From assembly GCA_037132275.1 (NCBI GenBank), contig JBAXPK010000009.1:1-64000 (forward strand): a stretch of 64,000 nucleotides of DNA, in the 5' to 3' direction. Source of the stretch: JAABPW01 sp037132275. GTDB lineage: Bacteria > Verrucomicrobiota > Kiritimatiellia > CAIKKV01 > CAITUY01. Under the pieces are notes generated by a model. That model was not told the origin of the DNA. It did no database searches and saw nothing but the letters and a program-made list of their open reading frames with translations. Positions within the stretch are counted from its first letter, which is position 1. Every line of letters starts with the position of its first letter. Shown here one piece after another: positions 1 to 7,200 of the stretch. A program made the position numbers and the translations under genes.

Positions 1-18
1 ATCTGAAGCGCTTCAGAT
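1..18. promoter_or_regulatory. LacI-type operator, left copy
   Basis: A perfect 18-bp palindrome, ATCTGAAGCGCTTCAGAT, with the central CG typical of LacI-family operators. It lies just downstream of the lacI-family stop codon, so it probably serves a minus-strand gene beyond the left edge. An identical copy overlaps the lacI-family start codon. Binding by the adjacent regulator is inferred. Confidence 0.8.
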
Positions 19-26
19 CGGTAAAA

Positions 27-1718
27 TCAAGCTTGCGGCACTTCGGTGCCGGTGGCTGGAATCGGGTCGCTTGGCGCTTCGGGTTCACCGGTCGGGACGT
101 TTTCTATCACCACCTCAGGCTCTTGCGGTAACGGTTCGGCAACAACCGGCGGCTGAGCGATGACTTCCGGCGGTGATACGGGTGACGCTTCGATAGGGCT
201 CAGGGGAACGGCGATGGTTACCGGCGCTGGTTCCTCAACGATCACGATAGCCGGTTCCACCGGCGGTGGCGGGGGTTCCGGTGGCGGGGCGATCACCACC
301 GGTGGCGCGACTTCGGGCGCCGGTTCGGGATCGGGAATGGGCGCGGGCTCCAGGGGGATTACCAATTCGGGAGCCACTACCGGGTCAGGCACCGTCACGG
401 GCTCCGGTTCTATCACAGGTTCAGGCACGGGGATAGATTCCTCGGGTTGCTCGGGTGACATGGTTGGCACTGGATCAGGTGTTTGTGGTAGCGCTTCTGC
501 GATGGTATCTACTGGGTTCCCTTCTACCTCGGTCGCGGCAGGGGACTGCCCCTCCCACATTGGGTGGGATTCCGCCGGTGCTCTCTCCTCTTCAATGTGG
601 GAGGCGCGCTCCGCCGCGGCGACCGGCACCGGGGCGATGGGCTGGGGAATCGGGATGACGGGTGTGGGGATAACCACCGGGCGTGCCTGGGCTTGAGGTT
701 CGGGTTGGGGCCTGACGATGTGGGCTTGCTCTGGTATCGGTACGATGATCGGTTTCACCACCGGCATGGAGATGCTGTCGCCCTCGCTGATGACGGGATC
801 CAATCGAACATCGCCGGGAGTGGAACCCTGAATGGCCAGTTGGATGAAGCGGGCGGCGGCCTGTCCCAGTTGGGTGGTGTTAGGCTGGTAGGCAACGGGT
901 CTGGGGATTAGATGGGAGGCCAGACTTTGATTATCGGCCGCCACCACAGCCAGGTCGGTTCCGGGGCGGCGGCCGGCGCCCAGCGACTGGCAATAAAGTT
1001 CCAGGAGTGTCGCCGACGACACACAAAAAGCGGCGGGGATGGCGCCCATGAGCGGGATATACTCGGGCACTGAACCGCAGAGCCGGGGAGTCACGCCAGC
1101 TTGGGCGCAGGTTTCCGCGAAGCCGCCGACCACCGGTGTCTGGGGTGTTGTCACTCCCACAACGGCAATGGCCCGGTGGCCCTTGTCCAATAGCCGACGG
1201 GCCAGACGACGTCCGGCCTCCCGCTCATCCTCGTAGATGGCCGGGAAGCCCGTCACCGGCATGCCGATGGCGATGGTTGGGCAATCGGCGTCGGGCAGGG
1301 GGCTGCTGCCGGTTGCCGCAGGGCAATAGATCAGTCCGGCGATGCCCGCGTGCATGAAGTCGTCAATCAGGGTGGCGGCGACAGTGGCGTCGGCGGGAAG
1401 ATGCGTCACCATGAGCCGGTAGCCGGCCACCGTGAGCGGTATCTGGATGGCCGCGATCAGTTGATCGGTTGCTGGTGCGTTGGCCGCGATGGCCAGGCCG
1501 AGGAGGGGATTACGACCGGCCGCCATGTCGCGGGCGGCGATACTGGGCGTGTAATCCATCTGGCGGATGAGTTCTTCGACCCGTTGCCGGGTGGCCAGGG
1601 CGATGCCGTACTGATCGGCGTGGCCGTTGACCACCGCCGAGACGGTGGCCATGGAAACACCGGCCGCCTCGGCGACATCCCGCAACCGCGTCCCTGATTT
1701 AATCCTGGTTTTGTTCAT
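27..1718 (-). CDS. LacI-family transcriptional regulator with a long Pro/Glu-rich C-terminal tail
   Basis: Residues 10-70 form a LacI-type helix-turn-helix and hinge (RLRDVAEAAGVSMATVSAVV). Residues 71-317 form the periplasmic-binding-protein-like effector domain. The usual fold ends near residue 317, but the protein continues about 245 more residues in low-complexity sequence rich in Pro, Glu, Val and Ile. Residues 372-390 of this tail are encoded by a palindromic repeat. The start ATG overlaps a perfect palindromic operator and has no clear ribosome-binding site, which suggests tight autorepression. The gene is 36 bp downstream of a trpB2-type gene on the same strand. The ligand is unknown; LacI proteins usually sense sugars or nucleosides. 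The DNA-binding role is secure, while the tail has no known function. Confidence 0.88.
   Translation of the reverse strand: MNKTRIKSGTRLRDVAEAAGVSMATVSAVVNGHADQYGIALATRQRVEELIRQMDYTPSIAARDMAAGRNPLLGLAIAANAPATDQLIAAIQIPLTVAGYRLMVTHLPADATVAATLIDDFMHAGIAGLIYCPAATGSSPLPDADCPTIAIGMPVTGFPAIYEDEREAGRRLARRLLDKGHRAIAVVGVTTPQTPVVGGFAETCAQAGVTPRLCGSVPEYIPLMGAIPAAFCVSSATLLELYCQSLGAGRRPGTDLAVVAADNQSLASHLIPRPVAYQPNTTQLGQAAARFIQLAIQGSTPGDVRLDPVISEGDSISMPVVKPIIVPIPEQAHIVRPQPEPQAQARPVVIPTPVIPIPQPIAPVPVAAAERASHIEEERAPAESHPMWEGQSPAATEVEGNPVDTIAEALPQTPDPVPTMSPEQPEESIPVPEPVIEPEPVTVPDPVVAPELVIPLEPAPIPDPEPAPEVAPPVVIAPPPEPPPPPVEPAIVIVEEPAPVTIAVPLSPIEASPVSPPEVIAQPPVVAEPLPQEPEVVIENVPTGEPEAPSDPIPATGTEVPQA
551..604. repeat. 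Palindromic REP-like element inside the lacI-family coding sequence
   Basis: Perfect 12-bp inverted arms, CCTCCCACATTG (551-562) and CAATGTGGGAGG (593-604), with a 30-bp loop. The arm and its right flank (GGAGGCGCGCTCCG) resemble the element at 27888-27964. It is translated in frame as part of the Pro-rich tail. Confidence 0.7.
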
Positions 1719-1734
1719 CTGAAGCGCTTCAGAT
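1717..1734. promoter_or_regulatory. LacI-type operator overlapping the lacI start codon
   Basis: The same 18-bp palindrome as at 1-18. It contains the start codon of the minus-strand regulator and lies in the gap after the trpB2 stop codon. A repressor bound here would block its own gene, and with the copy at 1-18 it could form a DNA loop across the gene. Binding is inferred. Confidence 0.8.
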
Positions 1735-1754
1735 TGAGAAAATCAGGTTCGGGC

Positions 1755-3128
1755 TTACTTCAGCGGCGGGGGCTTGGGTAGATCCTTCAGGCAGGCTTGG
1801 GCCTTTTCAATTTCGTCATCCGGGAGGACGTAGTCGGTCAACTTGCCGTCGAAGAAAGCCTGATAGCCGCTCAAGTCCATGATGCCGTGGCCGGACCAGT
1901 TGAGGACGATGACCTTCTCCTTGCCTTCTTCCTTCGCCTTGTTCGCCTCGCGGATGGCCATGGCGATGGCATGGGAGGTCTCGGGCGCCGGAATGAATCC
2001 TTCCGCCTGGATAAAGGTCATGGCGGCCCGGTAGCATTCCAGTTGGGGTATCGCCTGGGCTTCAATCAGGCCTTCGCGCAGCGCGTGGCTCACCAGCGGC
2101 GCCATACCGTGGTAGCGGAGTCCACCGGCGTGGATCGGAGCGGGGACAAAGGTGTGGCCGAGGCTGTGCATCGGCAATAACGGCGTCATCATGGCGACAT
2201 CGCCGGAATCGTAGGAGAACTTGCCCTTGGTCATCTTGGGGCAGGCGGACGGTTCGACGGCGATGACCTTGGGGTTCTTCGTCCCGGCAATCTTGTCGGC
2301 CAGGAACGGAAAGGCCATGCCGCCAAAGTTCGAGCCACCGCCGGCGCAGCCGATCACCACGTCGGGATAGAGCCCGATCTTGTCGAACTGCTTTTTGGTT
2401 TCGAGACCGATGATGGTTTGGTGCAGGAGCACATGGTTCAGCACGCTGCCGAGGGCGTAACGGGTGTCCTTGTGGGTCACACAGTCTTCGATAGCCTCGC
2501 TGATGGCGATGGCCAGACTGCCCGGACAGTTGGGGTCGTTTGCTAGAATGGCGCGGCCGGCATTGGTTTCCGTGCTTGGGCTGGCGACGCATTGGGCGCC
2601 CCAGGTTCGCATCATGATTTTGCGTAAAGGCTTCTGGTCGAAGCTGATTTTCACCATGTACACCTTGCATTCCAAGCCGAACATCTGGCAGGCCATGGCG
2701 AGCGAGCTGCCCCATTGCCCGGCGCCGGTTTCGGTGGACAGGCGCTTGATGCCGAAGACCTTGTTGTAGTAGGCCTGTGGAACAGCGGTGTTAGGCTTGT
2801 GGCTGCCGGGCGCCGACACGCCTTCGTTCTTGTAATAGATTTTAGCGGGGGTCTTGAGCGCCTGCTCAAGCCGGTACGCGCGGCAGAGCGGGCTGGGGCG
2901 CCATTGCCAGAGGATCTGCAGGACTTCCTCGGGAATGTCGATCCAGCGCTGGGTGCTGACTTCCTGCTCGATCAGGTTCATGGGGAAGACCGGCGCCAGC
3001 ATGTCGGGGGTGAGCGGCTTTCCGTCCGGCGTGACCGGCGGCGGCATGGCATGGGGAAAATCAGCGGCGATATTGTACCACTGACGGGGCATCTCATCTT
3101 CATTCAGGAATATTTTGATTTGCTTCAT
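1755..3128 (-). CDS. trpB: TrpB2-type tryptophan synthase beta-like PLP enzyme
   Basis: PLP-dependent beta-replacement enzyme that makes tryptophan from indole and serine. The PLP lysine lies in APGSHKPNTA, the catalytic glutamate in ETGAGQWGSS, and the phosphate-binding loop is GGGSNFGG. At 457 residues, with an extended N-terminus (ITLxxDE-like IKIFLNEDEMP start), it fits the TrpB2 subfamily rather than TrpB1, which is nearer 400 residues. No trpA or other trp genes are nearby. TrpB2 enzymes often act as stand-alone indole-salvage enzymes. It lies 15 bp downstream of an ankyrin/MORN gene and upstream of a lacI-family gene, so the three may be co-transcribed. The subfamily is assigned by motif and length only. 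Confidence 0.92.
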   Translation of the reverse strand: MKQIKIFLNEDEMPRQWYNIAADFPHAMPPPVTPDGKPLTPDMLAPVFPMNLIEQEVSTQRWIDIPEEVLQILWQWRPSPLCRAYRLEQALKTPAKIYYKNEGVSAPGSHKPNTAVPQAYYNKVFGIKRLSTETGAGQWGSSLAMACQMFGLECKVYMVKISFDQKPLRKIMMRTWGAQCVASPSTETNAGRAILANDPNCPGSLAIAISEAIEDCVTHKDTRYALGSVLNHVLLHQTIIGLETKKQFDKIGLYPDVVIGCAGGGSNFGGMAFPFLADKIAGTKNPKVIAVEPSACPKMTKGKFSYDSGDVAMMTPLLPMHSLGHTFVPAPIHAGGLRYHGMAPLVSHALREGLIEAQAIPQLECYRAAMTFIQAEGFIPAPETSHAIAMAIREANKAKEEGKEKVIVLNWSGHGIMDLSGYQAFFDGKLTDYVLPDDEIEKAQACLKDLPKPPPLK

Positions 3129-3143
3129 GGTTGTGTTCCTTAT

Positions 3144-4397
3144 TTACCGTGTAATTGGTTCTGTTCCGACAAAGCAGTTTTTTTCCCACAATCCGGAAGT
3201 CGTGGCGCCGCCGGATGTGATATAGGTGCCTTCTCCATCCATCATGTCATTCTTCCAGTCCCCGTTATATTGGTCGCCTTCGCCGAATTTAAACGAGCCG
3301 CGCCCGCTGACGAGACTGCCGTTTTTCCATAGGCCGGTAATCTGGCCGCCGTTGACAAAGGTGTAGGTTCCTTCCCCGGTCATGGAGTCATTTTTCCACT
3401 GGCCGGTATATTTATCGCCATTCGCAAACGTCTCAGTTCCGGTGCCGTTCCGGGCGTCCTTAGACCAGGCGCCGTCATAGTCGGCGCCGCTGGGGAAACT
3501 CAACCGGCCCGGACCGTCTTTCCTGCCGTTGAGCAACTGGCCCGTATATCGTGAGCCATCGGAAAAGGTGATGTTCGTTGACAGGGTGGGGGTTTCGATT
3601 TTCAGCACAACAGGCGTAACAACAGGCGTAACAACGGGCTTTACAACGGGCTTTACGACCGGCTGGACCGGCTGAGCGGGTTGGGTAGCAGATTTAGGTG
3701 TAGATTTTTCGGCGGGTTTCTTGGTGTGGCCGAAAAGCCTGGCCATGAATGAGGGTTGGCCGGGTTTCATGGCTGTGATGGCGGACTTGGCATTGCGCTC
3801 CTCCGCGATTGCGAGCGGGGTCTGGTTATTCGTGTCGGTAATCGATGGGTCGGCTCCATGACTCAGGAGCAATGACGCAATGTCGCCTGCGTCCGCATAG
3901 CCCGCCCAGTGGAGCGGGGTGAACCCGTTCATCGCCTTCACATTGATGGTGGCGCCTGACTGGATCAGAAGTTTGCAGAGCGGGAAGTTTTTATTGTAAG
4001 CCGCCCAATGGAGCGCGGTGGAACCCTTGGTGGTCACGGCATTGACGTTGGCGCCCTTCTTGACGAGATAGACCGCCACGTCTTGAAAGTCCTTGTTGAC
4101 GGCGCAATGCAACGGCGTCAGGCCGCCTTCCGTGGCGAGATTCACCTCGGCACCGGCGGTTACCAGGGCCTTGACGATCTCCAGGTTGCCCTGAATGGAG
4201 GCGAGTATCAGGGGGGTGGTTCCGTCGGCGTCTTTGGCGTTCAGGACATCCGCCCCGGCGCCGCTGATGATGGTTTTGATTTGCGGAAGATCCTTCTCCT
4301 TGATGGCATTGTGAAGCGCCCCGGCATCACAGTTGCGTGCGGTTACCCCAAGGAATACGAGGCCGACCAAGAGAGCGATGAAAAAATATTTCAGCAT
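3144..4397 (-). CDS. Exported ankyrin-repeat and MORN-repeat protein
   Basis: The N-terminus has a hydrophobic signal segment (residues 3-20) followed by a likely cleavage region. Residues about 26-210 form five to six ankyrin repeats with TPLH/TALHWAA signatures. A Val/Pro/Lys/Thr linker (about 225-265) contains short repeated PVV units. Residues about 275-415 are MORN-type repeats such as YTGQLLNGRKDGPGRL and YTGQWKNDSMTGEGTY. Both repeat types mediate binding, so this is probably a periplasmic or surface scaffold and no enzyme activity is expected. A ribosome-binding site (AAGGA) lies just upstream of the start. It is the first gene of the ank-trpB-lacI run. Its partner is unknown. Confidence 0.8.
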   Translation of the reverse strand: MLKYFFIALLVGLVFLGVTARNCDAGALHNAIKEKDLPQIKTIISGAGADVLNAKDADGTTPLILASIQGNLEIVKALVTAGAEVNLATEGGLTPLHCAVNKDFQDVAVYLVKKGANVNAVTTKGSTALHWAAYNKNFPLCKLLIQSGATINVKAMNGFTPLHWAGYADAGDIASLLLSHGADPSITDTNNQTPLAIAEERNAKSAITAMKPGQPSFMARLFGHTKKPAEKSTPKSATQPAQPVQPVVKPVVKPVVTPVVTPVVLKIETPTLSTNITFSDGSRYTGQLLNGRKDGPGRLSFPSGADYDGAWSKDARNGTGTETFANGDKYTGQWKNDSMTGEGTYTFVNGGQITGLWKNGSLVSGRGSFKFGEGDQYNGDWKNDMMDGEGTYITSGGATTSGLWEKNCFVGTEPITR

Positions 4398-4490
4398 GTA
4401 TCATTCCTTTTTTTTGAAACTCTTTCTCGACAAGAGCGGGATGTAAGATAAGACTATGAACCCCGAAATGCAAGGAGGGGTTGGTGGGAA

Positions 4491-5114
4491 ATGATCGCGA
4501 TTGTTGACTATAAAGCCGGGAACTTGACCAGTGTGAAACTGGCGTTTGAGGCCATTGGAGTGGAGGCGGTCATCACCGACCGGCCGGAGACCATTCTTCA
4601 GGCGGATCGGGTGGTATTTCCCGGGGTGGGCGCCGCAGGCGCGTCGATGCGGAACCTGTCGGAGTTGAACCTGGTCGATGCGCTTCGAACCGTGGTGGCG
4701 AGGGGGACCCCTTTCCTCGGTATTTGCGTTGGGATGCAGGTTTTGTTTGACCGATCCGAAGAGGATGGCGGCACGCCGACGTTAGGGTTTATTCCCGGCG
4801 AGGTTCGATTGTTTCGTCCCGTAGAGCCCGCCGACAAGGTTCCTCAAATCGGATGGAATGCCGTGCGGTTCCGCCGTTCTCACCCGGTGTTTGCCGGGGT
4901 TGAGAGTGAAACCGAATTCTATTTTGTGCATAGTTACTACCCGACGGCAAAGAATTCGACCGATTGTGTGGGGACGACGGATTATGCGGGGGTGGAGTTC
5001 ACCTCCGTTGTGGGCCGTGATAATCTTGTGGCGACACAGTTCCACATTGAGAAATCGGGGCGCGTCGGGTTGAAGGTGTTTGAAAACTTCAGTCGATGGG
5101 ATGGACAATGCTGA
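4491..5114 (+). CDS. hisH: Imidazole glycerol phosphate synthase, glutaminase subunit HisH
   Basis: Class I glutamine amidotransferase that supplies ammonia to HisF in histidine biosynthesis. The nucleophile elbow is GICVGMQ with Cys79, and the His/Glu pair lies in the C-terminal FHIEKSGRVGL segment. At 207 residues it has the normal length. A strong ribosome-binding site (AAGGAGGGG) precedes the ATG. The last codons overlap the start of hisF, so the two subunits are translationally coupled. The other his genes are not in the window. Confidence 0.97.
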   Translation: MIAIVDYKAGNLTSVKLAFEAIGVEAVITDRPETILQADRVVFPGVGAAGASMRNLSELNLVDALRTVVARGTPFLGICVGMQVLFDRSEEDGGTPTLGFIPGEVRLFRPVEPADKVPQIGWNAVRFRRSHPVFAGVESETEFYFVHSYYPTAKNSTDCVGTTDYAGVEFTSVVGRDNLVATQFHIEKSGRVGLKVFENFSRWDGQC

Positions 5115-5887
5115 CGAAACGAATCATTCCCTGCCTGGATGTCCGCAACAAGAAGGTCACCAAAGGCGTCAAATTCCAGAACAACGTGGTTCTGGGCGAT
5201 GCGGTCGAGCTGGCGACGAAATACTACGACGAAGGCTGCGACGAGTTGGTGTTTTATGATATCACCGCCTCGGCCGAACGCCGCCCGATTGACATTGAGA
5301 TGGTGCGCGAGGTGGCGCGGGCCATTCACATTCCTTTTGCGGTGGGCGGCGGGATTTCCAATCTGTCCGATATGTCGCGGGTATTGCTGGCCGGTGCGGA
5401 GAAGATATCGGTCAATTCCCTGGCGGTGGTGAATCCGCAAATCATTGCGGATGGAGCCAAGGCCTTTGGATCCCAGTGCATCGTGTTGGGTATGGATCCC
5501 GTCCGGGTGGAGAATGATCCGCGGTTTCCGAGTGGATACGAGATTACCACCCGCGGTTTCCGCGAGCGAACCGGCATGGATGCGCTGGCCTGGGCGCGGC
5601 AAGCTGAGGATTTGGGCGTTGGCGAGATCGTCGTCAATTCGGTGGATGCGGATGGGATGAGAACCGGGTATGAACTTATCCTGACACGCCTGATCGCCGA
5701 GGCGGTCCGCATCCCGGTTGTGGCCTCCGGCGGGGCAGGGAAACCGTCTCACCTGGCCGATGCTTTCACAATAGGCAAGGCCGATGCCGCGATCATTGCC
5801 GGCATGATTCACACCGGCGAATACACCATTCCGCAAATCAAAAAAGAGTTGATCGCGGCCGGTGTTCCTATACGAAAAAGATGGTAA
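5108..5887 (+). CDS. hisF: Imidazole glycerol phosphate synthase, cyclase subunit HisF
   Basis: TIM-barrel cyclase that forms imidazole glycerol phosphate and AICAR. Both catalytic aspartates are present: Asp11 in RIIPCLDV and Asp130 in VLGMDPVRV. Phosphate-binding glycine loops are seen at GGGI (80-83) and ASGGAG. The start was placed at the ATG that overlaps the end of hisH, giving 259 residues, the normal length. The upstream in-frame ATG would add four residues within hisH. Confidence 0.97.
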   Translation: MLTKRIIPCLDVRNKKVTKGVKFQNNVVLGDAVELATKYYDEGCDELVFYDITASAERRPIDIEMVREVARAIHIPFAVGGGISNLSDMSRVLLAGAEKISVNSLAVVNPQIIADGAKAFGSQCIVLGMDPVRVENDPRFPSGYEITTRGFRERTGMDALAWARQAEDLGVGEIVVNSVDADGMRTGYELILTRLIAEAVRIPVVASGGAGKPSHLADAFTIGKADAAIIAGMIHTGEYTIPQIKKELIAAGVPIRKRW

Positions 5888-5925
5888 TTCTAAATTAGCT
5901 TGATCGTCTAGCTGATTTTGAGATT

Positions 5926-6324
5926 ATGTATCCCATGACAGCGTTACTCCAAAACGAGATTCTGGATTTTCTCAAGCAGCGCTTGCTTCCTGAGATTGGC
6001 GAGATACGAAAAGATCTGGATGCTTTTCGCGTTCAAACCCAGGCTGATTTCAAAGTCATCAATGGTCGACTCGATGAGATGGATAAGCGTTTCGAGCAAA
6101 TGGACAAGCGTTTTGAGCAGGTAGACAAGCGTTTTGAGCAGGTAGACAAGCGTTTCGAGCAGGTAGACAAGCGGCTCGAGCAGTTGGATAAGCGCATGGA
6201 CATGATGACTTTTGAGATGCATGAATTGAAGGGTGAAATGCGCGAAGTGCGTTCCTATGCCTTTACGACACGCATGAGCGAAACTCATTATGCCGTTCGT
6301 GACAAACCGAGGCCAAAATCCTGA
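5926..6324 (+). CDS. Small coiled-coil protein with exact heptad repeats
   Basis: A 132-residue protein without signal peptide or membrane segment. Residues 53-87 are five tandem seven-residue units of the form DKRFEQV, and the flanking sequence also has coiled-coil character. The units correspond to 21-bp DNA repeats, so repeat number may vary. There is no clear ribosome-binding site. The 3' end overlaps the convergent tatD gene by 37 bp. It resembles many short bacterial coiled-coil proteins of unknown role; no specific function can be assigned. Confidence 0.65.
   Translation: MYPMTALLQNEILDFLKQRLLPEIGEIRKDLDAFRVQTQADFKVINGRLDEMDKRFEQMDKRFEQVDKRFEQVDKRFEQVDKRLEQLDKRMDMMTFEMHELKGEMREVRSYAFTTRMSETHYAVRDKPRPKS
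6082..6186 (+). repeat. Five tandem 21-bp coding repeats
   Basis: Five consecutive 21-bp units (GAYAAGCGTTTYGAGCARRTR-like) encode the heptads of the coiled-coil protein. The central units are nearly identical, which implies recent expansion by slippage or unequal exchange. Confidence 0.85.
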
Positions 6325-7112
6325 TCCCAGAGCCCTTCTGCGTTCCGTTTTGTGATTTCCGCCAACTCCTGCCCGGGAACATTCCTGACCTTCGCAACCG
6401 CTGTTAAAACGGCTGTCAAATGGGCCGGCTCGTTGATGGGATGACCATCGGTTTCCCGCAGGATGGTTGTTACAGGAGACAGGGATGGAGTCAGATCCGG
6501 GGCATCCGTCTCAATCAGCAGGCGATCTAGCGGAACGGCCGCCATGGCTTCCCGTCCCTTGCGGTTTTGTTCGAAGGTGATGGCGCCGGAGAAGGAAAAG
6601 AAGGCTCCTCGGCGTACCAGCGGCGCCACGAGTTCGCTGGATCCGGAATACGAATGAAGCGCAAATCCGTGGGCGGGCCAGCCTTTTGAGTCCAGCAACT
6701 CCATCAGTCGGCCCCAGGCGCGGCGGCAATGGATCGAAACCGGCCGTTGCAGTTCATTGGCGAGATGGATTTGTGCCAGGAAGACGAACTCCTGATCGGC
6801 GAAGGTCGACTTGTCCAGCGCGTGATCAAGTCCGATTTCCCCTACAGCGGCTGAACTGGCGGTCAGGATGCTGGCAAGGGAATCGAGCCAGTGCTCCGAT
6901 CGTTCGCCGCTATACCGGGGGTGCAGTCCGTATGAGAGATGAACCCCGGGAAAGCGCCTGGCAATGTCCGGTAATGAGATCCAGTCCTGCTCGCAACTGC
7001 CACAGCACATCAATCCCGCCACGCCGGCGGCCGTGGCGCGCTCCATGGCGGCGTCAAGGTGCGGGAAGAGGCGTGCATCCTGCAAATGACAATGGGCATC
7101 GAAGAGCGGCAT
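6288..7112 (-). CDS. tatD: TatD-family metal-dependent hydrolase
   Basis: The protein starts MPLFDAHCHLQD, giving the HxH metal-binding motif of the TatD amidohydrolase fold. Further expected metal ligands are GEIGLD, SIHCR, HSYSG and ETDAPD. At 274 residues it fits the family, whose members are 3'-5' deoxyribonucleases or related hydrolases. An upstream extension is open but encodes dispersed-repeat sequence, so the ATG just before the HxH motif is preferred. It is transcribed divergently from the LplT-like gene and its 3' end overlaps a coiled-coil gene. Confidence 0.9.
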   Translation of the reverse strand: MPLFDAHCHLQDARLFPHLDAAMERATAAGVAGLMCCGSCEQDWISLPDIARRFPGVHLSYGLHPRYSGERSEHWLDSLASILTASSAAVGEIGLDHALDKSTFADQEFVFLAQIHLANELQRPVSIHCRRAWGRLMELLDSKGWPAHGFALHSYSGSSELVAPLVRRGAFFSFSGAITFEQNRKGREAMAAVPLDRLLIETDAPDLTPSLSPVTTILRETDGHPINEPAHLTAVLTAVAKVRNVPGQELAEITKRNAEGLWDQDFGLGLSRTA

Positions 7113-7123
7113 AAAAGACAGTA

Positions 7124-7189
7124 TCCAGAATTCAGTGTCCAGAATCCAGAATATGTTTCCTTTGCGGGCTTTGCGGGCTTCTGTTAAAA
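7124..7189. repeat. Degenerate dispersed-repeat fragment
   Basis: The left part carries heptamer-like ATCCAGA sequence resembling the hairpin at 45804-45925. The right part (CCTTTGCGGG...CTTCTGTTAAAA) resembles the right arm of the palindromes at 56411-56513 and 62317-62418. It lies in the divergent tatD/lplT gap, so both promoters must be close to or inside it. Confidence 0.5.
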
Positions 7190-7200
7190 ACCGTCCAGCC

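Noticed and set aside
160..911. Long Gly/Ser-rich open frames on the plus strand opposite the LacI tail
   Set aside because: They are the complement of a Pro/Glu-rich low-complexity region with strong codon bias on the minus strand; no start signals or homology.
5888..5920. Hairpin after hisF (TTAGCT..AGCTGATTTT) as a terminator
   Set aside because: Weak stem with a mismatch and only four T residues.
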